In this document: positions 10,376 to 20,588 of the stretch, one piece after another
How the letters are laid out: each line of letters begins with the position of its first letter
Numbering within the stretch: position 1 is the stretch's first letter
Assembly: GCA_037447655.1 (NCBI GenBank)
Contig: JBBHKE010001684.1
Span: forward strand, 188,001 to 242,130
Reading direction: 5' to 3'
Length of the DNA stretch: 54,130 nt
Source: Zygnema cylindricum
Lineage: Eukaryota > Streptophyta > Zygnematophyceae > Zygnematales > Zygnemataceae
Made by a program: the position numbers and the translations under genes
The notes under the pieces: model-generated
Told to the model about the DNA's origin: nothing
Seen by the model: the letters and a program-made list of their open reading frames with translations, nothing else
Database searches by the model: none

Positions 10376-13300
10376 ATGGCAGAGCTTGAAGCTGACAAGT
10401 CAGTAAGATCTGCAAAGGGAAAGAAACGAAAGGTAGTGGGACCGGCAAAGGGTGAAGATGTACGGCAAAAGTCAGTTAGGATGTCAAATCCTGCCCAAAA
10501 AAAGCTGAAAAAAGGTCATTTAAAGGGACAGTCTGGAGAACCGGAAGCACCTGGAGGTCTAGGAGAAAGTCCCTTGTTAGACGAACGAATACAGAAGAAG
10601 AAAAAAGTTAGCGATTCGGTTATACGGAGCTTACCTTTGAAGGAAAAGACCTCTCAGAGTTCTAGTGGAAATTTAGGATCAATGTCATCTGTTGAGCAGA
10701 ATGGCAATCTTACCGAAGAGAATAGAAATGACTTTAGTTCAAATGAATCTTCTCGACTTTCTATAAAAGCTTTACGAAAGTTGACTGCAAAACGGAAATT
10801 GGCATCAAATTTGGAAGTTATTAAACCACTTGCTGGAGAGTCTCCAAAAATGCCTTTAAAAAGGAAAAAGAACTCAAAACCGCCTGCTGTAGACTCTACA
10901 GAGATGTCTGTTAGAACTAAAAAGAACTCAAAATTGTCTGTTGAAGTGTTTCCAAAGATAGTTGCAAAAACTAAGATTGCGAAGACTAAGAAGAAATCAA
11001 CGGAAAGTCCAAAAGAAAGGATACTTGATCCATCTCTGGACGGTAGGGAAGTGAGGAAAGTTGGCGGTGGAGCGGAAATCAACAGGATGCAGAGAGTAGA
11101 AAAACCTCCTTTGGACGGCACTGCGGCACAACAAGCAGAGTGGCTTTGGCAAGCATGTGTCACTCATTTTGACAATAAGTTGTCGGCATTAGAAAGGGAC
11201 CCTTTGACAGGTGAGGCAGTGTATTTGACATGCTTGCTGGAATTTCCTTCTTGTTCCGGGTTTAGATTTGTAGAATTTTCATGGTTCAGTACGATGTTTA
11301 CCATCCTTGTGAACCGATCAATATTTTACATTTGGAGTATAATGGTTTCGCTCGTTTACAGAAGCCCATGTGTTGCAAATGCTATAAATGCAAGGGGTCC
11401 AATGCCTGTAGTTTTGGGTGATTCAAAGAAGGTTTATGATATGGTAACCATGGAACCTTTTTTTGTAGCATTTCCAGTCATATTCGAAGTTCTTGGCCTA
11501 TTTGTCTAAGTCATATCATAGCAGATTGAGGAAGAGAAGAAAGAGTAAGCTATAAATGCAAGGGGTCCAATGCCTGTAGTTTTGGGTGATTCATGGAACC
11601 TTTTTTTGTAGCATTTCCAGTCATATTCGAAGTTCTTGGCCTATTTGTCTAAGTCATATCATAGCAGATTGAGGAAGAGAAGAAAGAGTAAGCCATCCGC
11701 AGTACTTCATTGTTATTGGGTTGGCTGTGGGTTTGCAGAGAGGAACATTCTCGTGCTCACTCCATCAAAACTTACAGCATCGAATAAGCTCTCCTCTCTT
11801 GCTTCAAACGTAATTTCTTCTCTTAAGGAGGAACTGGATGTTCATAGTCAAGGTGGTACAGAGGCCGGGAGTCCACTCCTGCTTACACTCTGCCCTGCGG
11901 CATTAAGGTGTACAGAAGTACTTCGGTGAGCAATTTTTATTATTTTTTGTTTAAGTCATTAATGGTGTGTTTCCAGGTGCTGCCGCAATATTGTTATTGT
12001 CGTGTATGGAAGTTGAATCTTTGATGGCGTTCTATTTTCTTTTTTTGCGTTTTTTTTGGGAAACTGCTGTCGGTTTCCTGCAGGGCCCTGCGACCAGTCA
12101 GCAAAGGGTCACCTCCAGCAAAGTTGTTTTCAAAGCACATGAAAGTTGAAGAACAGGTGGAGATTCTCAAGAAGCCTGTTCTACTTGCTGCAGGAACACC
12201 TGCAAGGTAAGGCCTTAACTCTGCAAGTCTGTTGTTTCAATTGAATTCAATCCTACTAGGCTTTACATACTCAATTATAATATTAAAAATTTAAATGCTT
12301 AACGTTAATAAATTGTAACATAAGTTTGTTCCATTTTGTTTGTCTCCTTCTTTCACCATACCGGACGCAAAATTTACACTATTCATCATCATTACTGTGT
12401 ATGATTGATTTTGTCAATGCGAATTCACACTAGCAGTGATACAGCTTGTGGATTTAAGTGCATGCTGCACTAATCGTGGTTTATGCTTGAATCTCATTCG
12501 AAAATACTATCGCTTAGGTTATAAATACGATGGACCTCACATTCTTGGGAACAGATGTACTCCATACAAAATCAATGTTTATCATAATTAATGTGACAAA
12601 ACCATTTCTTTAAGGTCGTCGTGATGCCTGTAATTTCCGCTTTAGTTTTCACTTTTATATCTCTGGTGATGTATCTCGGTATTTGATAAAAGCCTTCTTA
12701 GAAGTTTGAACTGCATCTCATTTTGAAACCCCCCAGATCATCTGGAAGAAGAATAATACAGGGACGGCTGTGTTCCAGGTAACGAAGTTGAGATGGGTTG
12801 CCCAGACTTGTGGGGAAGTTTTTTTCTAAATAGTTGAAATTCAAACAAGATTGACTCTTAAATGCCTCCTATCATGGTGTTTACTGATAAGTTTATTAAC
12901 ACAGTTTTTCTCTAAGGCAGCTAAAAAAATCAAAAATCGGCTTTAGGATTGCCTTATTTAAGACACGGGGGTAAATGCGTCAGTTGTCTATTTTTGAGCA
13001 GTCTCGTGTCACTATTTTTTCACAATGAAGCATGTGTATTATGAAATTTTACTGTCTTCAAAGGTTGTCTATGGAAAGACGCCTCGAGGAAAACCAATCT
13101 TGCAAGATTTTGTGATATCATTAGATTATCCTGACAGGCTGTTCTCAAGCCTTGCTGTGTCCTTTGTCTTTGGTGTTAACAGGGTGGAGCGTTTGGCCAG
13201 TCTTGGGGCACTGGGGCTGTCAGAATTGAGACTTCTTTTGTTAGATGTCTCATGCAATGCAAAAGGCTTCACTCTACTGGATATTCCGGAGACAAGGTGA

Positions 13301-13814
13301 GACGAAAGTATACTATAAGAGATGCACTTTGGAGACCTGAGGGAAGAGTACCGTACATTGTGAATCTCTAACCTCTATGTCGATGACACTAGTTTAGTGC
13401 CAGTTAGCCGGTGACAATTAAATCTTTGATTAATACTAGTTTTATAAACGGCCATAAATCATTCATGCCATCTTTTCCTAGTGTAGAATCAGTAGTACTA
13501 ATTTCTCATTGGCACGAATACTTTCTTCACTCTAAAAACGATTGACTGCCAGAACCGGACTACTCTGGATTACCCTGGATTGTTCTTGGAAGCTTCTTGG
13601 ATGGAGACGAATGTGCAGGAGATCCATATTGAAACTCTTTTGTGAAACAGTGATTCTGTCGGTCCATGTCTTATTTTTACGTCAAATTGTGAAACATTGA
13701 CCCTGATTCACAACTGTGAAACTCTGTTTCAGGGTCGACTTTTGGAGTTTCTATTGGAACCATCTCCATAAGCGAGTATTGGACGGTCAACTTCGGATAT
13801 GTCTTTTAGCTTAG
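10376..13814 (+). CDS. CMS1: CMS1-like ribosome biogenesis protein (SSU processome)
   Basis: Exons 10376-11210, 11739-11925, 12084-12206, 13183-13296 and 13733-13814 join in frame to 446 residues. The first 230 residues are a basic, low-complexity tail with repeated KRKKNSK / KTKKKS motifs, likely nucleolar. The conserved part begins QAEWLWQACVTHF. It continues through SPLLLTLCPAALRCTEVLR, a KLFSKHMKVEEQVEILKKP segment, GTPAR (about 378-382), LRLLLLDVS (about 396-404) and LLDIPETR, and ends in an FWSFYWNHLHKRVL motif. This order matches Cms1/CMSS1, a 90S pre-ribosome factor resembling a degenerate DEAD-box helicase domain. Alternative reading through the exon 1 donor gives a 377-residue form ending at 11509, but the spliced model matches the family. 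Intron 1 contains a tandem duplication. Start chosen as the first ATG after a good acceptor. Confidence 0.85.
11383..11690 (+). repeat. Tandem duplication inside CMS1-like intron 1
   Basis: Two near-identical units: about 11383-11545 and 11551-11690. Unit 2 lacks about 24 bases of unit 1 (AAAGAAGGTTTATGATATGG and flank), so the spacing is 168 bases at the left and 144 at the right. The duplication ends about 45 bases before the exon 2 acceptor. It is intronic in the favoured gene model. Confidence 0.85.
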
Positions 13815-15525
13815 GGCAATCATTCCCTTTGTTGACCAATGAGCTTTGTTTCAACAAAGGGTTCAATTTTGTTCCTAAATCCTGAAGAGAGTTGTTCTGT
13901 GCTCAAGTACTGGCGACGGATTATTGAGAGCTGATTTAGATTTGTGGAATAGCTAGAATAGTAGTTAAGCTGAAAGTAGGTTTGTCCCTTTTGTCCTTCA
14001 TGCCTTTGTCCTTGTCTTTACCGGATAATTGTGGTATTAATAATGATGTTAGACGAAGGCAAAGCTTCGAAGCTTATTGGTCCAGTGGATATGTGGAGGC
14101 CAAGAATGGCTTGAAGTTAGAGCGGCAGTAGTTGCTGGTTGAATTCCGTTTTGTCTGTCATCTTCTGCTCAGTTTTAAGTTATAATACAAGTGCTCGTGA
14201 CGAATGTAATGTGCCTCGTGGCCCTGCCTCTTTTTAGGTTTTGTCTGCAGTGGGGAGTTGTTGACTGGATTTTTTGCGTAAGATGAAAGTTTGTATGGCT
14301 TGGCATTAAAGAACAGATCTCAATTGGCATTATGACCATTAGCTTCGTCGAGTTGAGATATCGCAAAAAAAGTTAATTCAGATCCGTGGTTGCCTTCTTC
14401 AAAGGCACAACATCTACATATGTCTTGTAGTTTAGACGTTCGAAACATTTTTCGAGTGGGATAATTTGCAGTTCCATGAAAGGTAAAAAGGAGAAAATAG
14501 AACTTGAACAAGTCAATCAGCTCAATACTTCTTCTCACATTACCGCGATTGACAAGCTGATGTGGTTGTATCACAAATTGCAGCATTACAATCGGTGGAA
14601 ACTTGGAGGAGGATACAAAAGCCTTAGTGTTTAGGAGCTATGTTTTCATTTAGGAGCCATAAGCGTACAGTAGTGACACGTGGAGAGGTGTTTTTGTTTC
14701 AATCAGAATCATGGCATCTAGACTGACTTTTAAGTAAATTCAGAACATGCCACCAGTGAATATGAATGGTGAAATATGCTTCGATTGGCGCACTCGATCT
14801 CCGACAACTCATTCAAGCAACGCAACAAAGCAACAACAAAATTCTACAATTAGAGTGGCTACATTGACCACTTAAGACTTCCATTCCAAAAGTGAGGAAC
14901 ACTTTATATTCCAAAAATGTGTTGTTACACCATCTAGGTACAAGGCATGACTGAAATGTAAAATTGTTGACAACCATTAAAGGTTAGAGATGAAAAACCC
15001 TACAGGCGCAAGCATGATTGTCGACTGTACCAACCTAAAATCCCTTAAAAAGATTGCTAAAAATGCTGGAAAACCCTAAACCGGAGACCATACCAACCTT
15101 ATGTGCCATTTCTTAATCTCTACACATAATTTAGTGTGGACCACGGTACTCCATCAGTGATTATCTTAATCAATTGTTGTAAACGAAGATGCAACATCAG
15201 TCTATAAAAGCAAACAAGGAAGAGTCCACTAATTCTACCAAATGAATTGTCACGGGCAACACTTTGAAGTAATAAATTTTCTTTTGTTATGGGCAACATT
15301 TTGAATAGTAATAAATTTTCTACGCTGTTTGTACTGTTTAGTACACGCTGCCAGTCGCTTTCGCCCAACCAAAAATGGCGTATGCGATTATAAATTCACT
15401 TTTCGTAAATTCAAATTCAAAATTCAAAACTCTTGGCAGATGCGGACGTAAGTGGTCATAACTACGGTATGCGAAAATCTGAAAAAAAAAACAAGTGCGT
15501 TCTTAAACAATGCTACCGTACAGTA
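13815..15525. other. Intergenic, no gene recognised
   Basis: Follows the CMS1-like stop codon. It should hold the 3' untranslated region of that gene. No conserved domain, tRNA-like fold or clear terminal inverted repeat was recognised. Minus-strand open frames of 60-90 codons look random. Confidence 0.5.
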
Positions 15526-15746
15526 CATCGTGTATCGTTATTAGTGTTATTGTTTTTTTCGCCACTTAAAAACATCTTTTCTCTGTGCACAGCTGTACGA
15601 TTTTCGATTGTAGACTTACCAATCGGAAGGTGAAAATCTTTCTTTTCAACCTCAACCGTCGGATCCACCATCCGACATGTGTGTAGGGAGAAAATATGTT
15701 TTAAGTGGGTAGAAATGCACATTAACGCTAATAGCGATACACGGTG
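15526..15746. mobile_element. TA-flanked MITE, 221 bases
   Basis: Left end CATCGTGTATCGTTATTAG, right end CTAATAGCGATACACGGTG, with TA on both sides. The ends agree with the CACCG family consensus apart from one base at position 3. It belongs to the same superfamily as families 1-3 but has its own interior. Confidence 0.8.
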
Positions 15747-16164
15747 TACTCTCAGAAGGAATGTCCCATGGAAAGGGAATACCGTGCAGAATAAGGGTGA
15801 AGTTCCATCATACGTTTCTGTAATTGTACGGCAAACTCTACAGACCGGGTCGATGGAGGGTGGACTTCCATTTGCAAAAAAGTGGGGTTTTTTACTGAAG
15901 GCCGTACCGTTTCGTACAGTTTTTTTTTTTTTCAACGAAAACAACATTACAGAAAATTGTCCAAGGGCGTAGGCGTAAATTAGGACCGTCGGATTCAATT
16001 ACACTTTTTATCCGTGACACCACGTCACCAACCCTACAGTTTGTTAAGACCGTGCACAAGGAGGACAGTTCTCGAATACAGAACGTGTAAAAATAGGCCG
16101 CGTGGAAAAGGGAAAAAAATCCCACGATGAGCGCGCGCGTATGTGGGCACAGGTCGCAAGGGCC

Positions 16165-16551
16165 ATGTGCCTTCCGCCAGGGTGGCTGCGAATCCGCCAA
16201 AATTATCCCGTCACGCTCTCACCATCAAAGTTTGCCGCCGCATTTTTGTCGTTGCGTTTTGAAATTTTAGGTAGTACATTTAACGCCCTATGTACGAGTC
16301 ATTAATTACCTCCGACGGTACAGATATTTCCTCCGCTGGTACAGATATTACCTCCGCTTGTACAAATATTGCGTTCAGACTTTGCATCCTAAGATTCTTT
16401 AAATATTTTAAGCATCTAATATTAACCTACGTGTTACCAACCAGAATGAGCCACACATATAAAAAGTGGTTTACATTCGCGACCCAATGGAAGGCACGCC
16501 CTTCAGTAAAATTTTCTGTACAATTACTGAGACGCCTAATGGAAGTCCACC
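16165..16551 (+). repeat. Direct repeat, copy 1
   Basis: About 387 bases almost identical to 18180-18588, starting at CATGTGCCTTCCGCCAGG and ending at GGAAGTCCACC. It contains three runs of a 21-base unit (TACAGATATTTCCTCCGC plus three bases); copy 2 has four. Confidence 0.9.
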
Positions 16552-16607
16552 TTTATTGGGAAAAAAAACATTCACACTAATAGCGATTCGCGGTGTATTG
16601 TACTGTA

Positions 16608-17163
16608 CACCGCCAATCGCTATTAGTGTAGTGTATGCTAATTGCGTCCCGCTTTTTTTTTCATTTTCCAATAGCGTAGCTTACTCTATTTTTTTTGTAC
16701 GCCATTCAGGGTTATTTTCCAAGTACCGTACAAAACGGAAGTACGTCTTCTTTTAAATAGTATGGTGTACGGTCAAAGTCAAACCGTAAAAAAACGTACG
16801 TTTTTAAGTGAAAAGGTACAGTTCATTATGTTTAGTAGTCGAGGACTCATGGGAATGTGCAGTTTAAAAAGGGGATCAAATCGGGTTGTCAAATATCACG
16901 TTTACATATATTCGTCCAACAACCACGTTTCGACTGTGTGAACGTACGATTTGTGTACGATTTGTCAGATTCTTTACAAATATCTATATTAGTGTAAGCA
17001 TGTTTGCGACCGACATTTACTTTTTTCATAGGCCCAAATTAGAATTATTAAACAATTAGAATGTATGTTTTTTTTCAAAATTTTCAAATTCTTAATTAGC
17101 GTAAACCATGGTAATTGTTCATATATGCTAAAGAAACTTCTACGCTAATAGCGATTGGCGGTG
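16608..17163 (+). mobile_element. TA-flanked MITE, family 1
   Basis: Starts CACCGCCAATCGCTATTAG, ends CTAATAGCGATTGGCGGTG, TA on both sides, 556 bases. The interior is colinear with 660-1200 and 43936-44497. Just left of it, at about 16565-16594, lies an orphan right end (CTAATAGCGATTCGCGGTG) of another member whose left part is missing. Confidence 0.85.
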
Positions 17164-17189
17164 TACTATAGTGGAACGTACCTACGAAA

Positions 17190-17343
17190 CCTTCAATTTT
17201 TTTCGTTTTTTGCTTACCCGGCCGTACCCGGTTTTTCTTTTTAATCACCCGGCCGAAATTTGGCACCCGAATCCGTTTCGGATCCGACGCGGGCGGGCGG
17301 GTACCGGTCGGGTACGGATTCGGATACCCGATTGCGACCTCTG
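17190..17343 (+). mobile_element. hAT right-end fragment
   Basis: The last 150 bases match the right end of the complete element at 38795-39951: a GC-rich stretch with CCGAATCCGTTTCGGATCCG, then a terminus reading TTGCGACCTCTG. No matching left end is seen nearby, so this is a truncated copy. Confidence 0.65.
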
Positions 17344-18179
17344 CTTAAGATCCAGCCCTCTCGAACTGAAAATAGGTCAGTTGTATATCGAGCGAATTCG
17401 AAGTCGATACTTCAAATCCTCCCTTTTTACCGCTATCGATACTCTGACAATTTGACTTTTATCGAGTTTGCCGATAATATCGATAATTCAATAACTGCAA
17501 ATAGTCAACGGATTATTCGTACATTGATTCGTCCATAAATCTTTACCAGACAAAAAACGTATTCCAGCCAGCCTTCAGCGAACACTTGACTGGCCCAAAA
17601 TTGTAGCTCACAAATAACCTGTTACCACGTTTCTTGGACACATCGCTGCGACAAAACCTACGGCTGACGCGTCTTCACAATTTAGTGAAGTCCGAGTGTG
17701 ACCGCATCCGTCTTGTACAGCTATCTGTACGGACAAGACCCTTCAAGACAGCGTGACTGGAAAGTCCTGTCTCCTGCTAAGGGTGGAATTCCATCAGGCC
17801 GTCCCTATAAATGTACGGAAAATTCTACTGGCAGCGTTTACTGGAAGACTATTCCATTTTGTCGGGCCAGTAACAAACCTTCCTCAATTATGATTAGCGC
17901 CACGTAGGTTAGAGTCCAGATTTGAAAATCTTTAATAAAATCTTCTTACGGAAAGTCAGAACGAAATATCTGTACGGCTGGAGGTAGTTAACTATTCGTA
18001 CGTAAAGTTTGCGGCCAGATTTTTGATTTTGAAAACGGAAATCAAAATTTCGAAACGGAACGGCAAAAAGACGCGGCAAACTTTGAATGTCGGTGGATGT
18101 CAGACGGAGCGTGCGAAAAAAAATTCGGCTCACTTGCATCCAGCGTGGCAGGCGGCACATGGACCATACGACGTAGGCA

Positions 18180-18588
18180 CATGTGCCTTCCGCCAGGGTG
18201 GCTGCGAATCTGCCAAAATTATCCCGTCACGCTCCCACCATCAAAGTTTGCCGCCGACTTTTTGTCGTTGCGTTTTGAAATTTTAGGTAGTACATTTAAC
18301 GCCCTATGTACGAGTCATTAATTACCTCCGACGGTACAGATATTTCCTCCGCGGGTACAGATATTTCCTCCGCGGGTACAGATATTACCTCCGCTCGTAC
18401 AGATATTGCTTTCAGGCTTTGAATTCTAAGATTCTTTCAAGATTTTAAGCATCTAATATTAACCTACGTGTTACCAACCAGAAGGAGCCACGCAAATAAA
18501 AAGTGGTTTACAGTCGCGACCTAATGGAAGGCACGCCCTTCAGTAAATTTTTTCGTACAATTACTGAGACGCCTAATGGAAGTCCACC
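18180..18588 (+). repeat. Direct repeat, copy 2
   Basis: Second copy of 16165-16551, with an extra 21-base internal unit. Copies are about 2 kb apart in the same orientation with a MITE and a hAT fragment between them. Confidence 0.9.
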
Positions 18589-19052
18589 CTCAGTCGATGT
18601 TCATCACGTAGAGTATGTAAGCCACGTGTTCTAAATTGACTGGCGCCACGCAAGCTACGATCCGATATTGAATATCTTTCAGATTTTTAGCACCGACAAA
18701 CTTAAGTTCAAATCTTGACTTGCGTACCACGTGCCTGCGTACGAAGTAATCATACGACAAAAGTTTTATACTTTTTGCCATAGTTGTTCACGGCGATTAG
18801 TGCGAACGTACCGTACGCGACAAATTATACGTAACAAACGCATTGAACCTTTTGATCAAATCGTTAATGAATTTCCTTCCGTACTATTCCGTACATAAAA
18901 AACAAAAAACTATTACATATAGCGCAGTTTGCAAGTTTTTCCCGTTAAATGAGCGATAAAACAATAAACTCTTTATATTTTTATCACACTCTTTGCTGTT
19001 ATCGTAACTTCTTCACCAACTGGTAGTCCAGTCGTTCACATTAGAGTACGCT

Positions 19053-19240
19053 ACGCACTTTACTTACCCGTGTACGAATGCCACGAAGTTAAAATTTTAT
19101 GAAATTTCGTCTGTCCGAGCCTAATAATAAATACATATGCATAATGGCCTAGGGTACCCTACGCACTTGACGTACCCGGGTTCGAATGCCACGAAGGTAA
19201 AATTTTATGAAATTTCGTCTGTCCGAGCCCAATAATAAAT
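19053..19240 (+). repeat. Tandem dimer of a possible tRNA-derived SINE
   Basis: Two units about 108 bases apart share about 80 bases ending in CCGAGCC(C/T)AATAATAAAT. The second unit carries TGGCCTAGGG (19145-19154), resembling an RNA polymerase III A box, and GGTTCGAATGCC (19179-19190), close to the B box consensus. In the first unit the B box is degenerate (GTGTACGAATGCC). The T-arm stem of a tRNA does not form, so this is not a tRNA gene. Only two linked copies are visible. Confidence 0.4.
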
Positions 19241-19812
19241 CGGTTGGCCAAAAGAATCCCACCGTCTGCAACCTTCACGTGCTCCCACTCCTCTCCGCGA
19301 TTTATGGGCATGATTGCTTTTGTCGAAGTCTAGAGGCGAGGATAGTAAAAAGCTTGGGAGGGAGGAGGATAGGATATGGGGAAGCGGCTTCCTCGCAGTT
19401 TCGTTTTCAATGTTCCATGGCGTCTTCTTTCAAAAAAAAATGAAGAAGACGCCCGTACAAATTTTAAACTGAACGCGCGAAATTATTGTGACGTTCAACG
19501 TCTCTTTTCAAAAATGTCCGTACATTTTCGATTATATAACGTACAACTGCCGTAGTATTTCTGTTCAGTTCACTGAACAGAAAGTACCAATAAGTACGAC
19601 GCATATTTCCCATTTTATTCCGTACATATTCGTAAAAAAATGGACAGTTACAGTAATTTGTTTACAGGTTCCCGTAAATTTCCAGTTTCAGTTTACAGTA
19701 CACGTTTTTTTTCGATTTTTTCAAAAGTCACGAACTATACGTTTCAATCGGAAAAAATGAAAAAATCGCGCGATTTGAACAACTATGCTTTTTGCAGACG
19801 CCAATCTGTACG

Positions 19813-19900
19813 CCAACTCATTTTTTAGGGTTTCAGTTTTCGAACATAACGAAAGTCCAACTCATTTTTTAGGGTTTCAGTTTTCGAACATAACGAAAGT
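19813..19900 (+). repeat. 44-base tandem duplication
   Basis: Two successive 44-base units containing TTTTTTAGGGTTTCAG followed by TTTTCGAACATAACGAAAGT, essentially identical. No coding role is apparent. Confidence 0.9.
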
Positions 19901-20079
19901 CCTTTGAGAGAAATAGTGTGACGAACAAAAGTTACCGAAAATAGCGTGACGAGGGAATGTTACGAAATTTCGTTTTTATTTTCGGTTGTATTTTGGAAAC
20001 CGCGTGTCATGTGCAAATCTTAAGATTTTTCGTTGGTTTTCCATCATGACACGTAGCTTAATCGTCCAGCGTGTCACGA

Positions 20080-20142
20080 TTTTTTTTTTCTGTATCTACC
20101 AACCCACCTCCTCGAGGTGGGTTGACAGCTACAGAAAAAAAT
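20080..20142. repeat. Strong hairpin-forming inverted repeat
   Basis: The core CAACCCACCT and AGGTGGGTTG are perfectly complementary around a short central CCTCG. Beyond the core the arms continue with matching CTGTA / TACAG and T-run / A-run segments, so each arm is about 27 bases. It may be two abutting transposon ends or a miniature fold-back element. Confidence 0.75.
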
Positions 20143-20588
20143 GAAGTTAACTCCTTTCAGATTAACATCCGACGGCCAGTATTACATCCAAGACCTTCGG
20201 AGAGTATCGGCAAGATTCTCTGTAATGTTGTTTTTCCTATAAAAACAAAATATGCAGTACGATTTGGTACGGAGGGTCGCGGATTTCTGTAAACTACGCC
20301 ACTTTTCACCTGATGGAACGTCACCATAACACAAAGTCACGGAGAACGTTTTCCCGCGTTTCTGCTTTCAAATTGACGCCTTATGCCATGTCGGCATGGC
20401 TTCATAACCTCGGCAATACAATATTAGAAATTAGCCTTCGTCATGAATCTGGTTGAAGACCATAATTGTGTCTTCGTACAGCTGACATATTTCTTCCTTT
20501 GATCTTGGTTCATAATGCTTCTGTTCACCAACTTGCTGTGACATTTTAGGGTTTTCTTTTTAGGTCTTCTGAAGATATTTGATAGAAA

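Larger units (their letters stand above)
15795..20325. mobile_element. Possible large nested inverted-repeat element
   Basis: A left motif GGGTGAAGTTCCATCA (15795-15810) and a right motif TGATGGAACGTCACC (20311-20325) are inverted repeats. Related internal motifs occur at 17781-17796 (GGGTGGAATTCCATCA) and, as shorter GGTGGACTTCCAT forms, near 15855 and 16541. An internal inverted pair (AAAACAACATTACAGA near 15942, TCTGTAATGTTGTTTT near 20218) supports a paired-arm structure. A right-end-like motif also occurs near 43860. No transposase frame or target duplication was identified, so limits and class are uncertain. Confidence 0.35.

Noticed and set aside
11211-11509. Coding extension of CMS1 exon 1
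   Set aside because: The donor at 11211 joins in perfect phase to an exon at 11739 that continues the family motif; the extension has no similarity and lies in a duplicated intronic stretch.
19145-19190. A tRNA gene, because of a GGTTCGAATGCC motif
   Set aside because: T-arm and acceptor stems do not pair; only promoter-box-like motifs remain.
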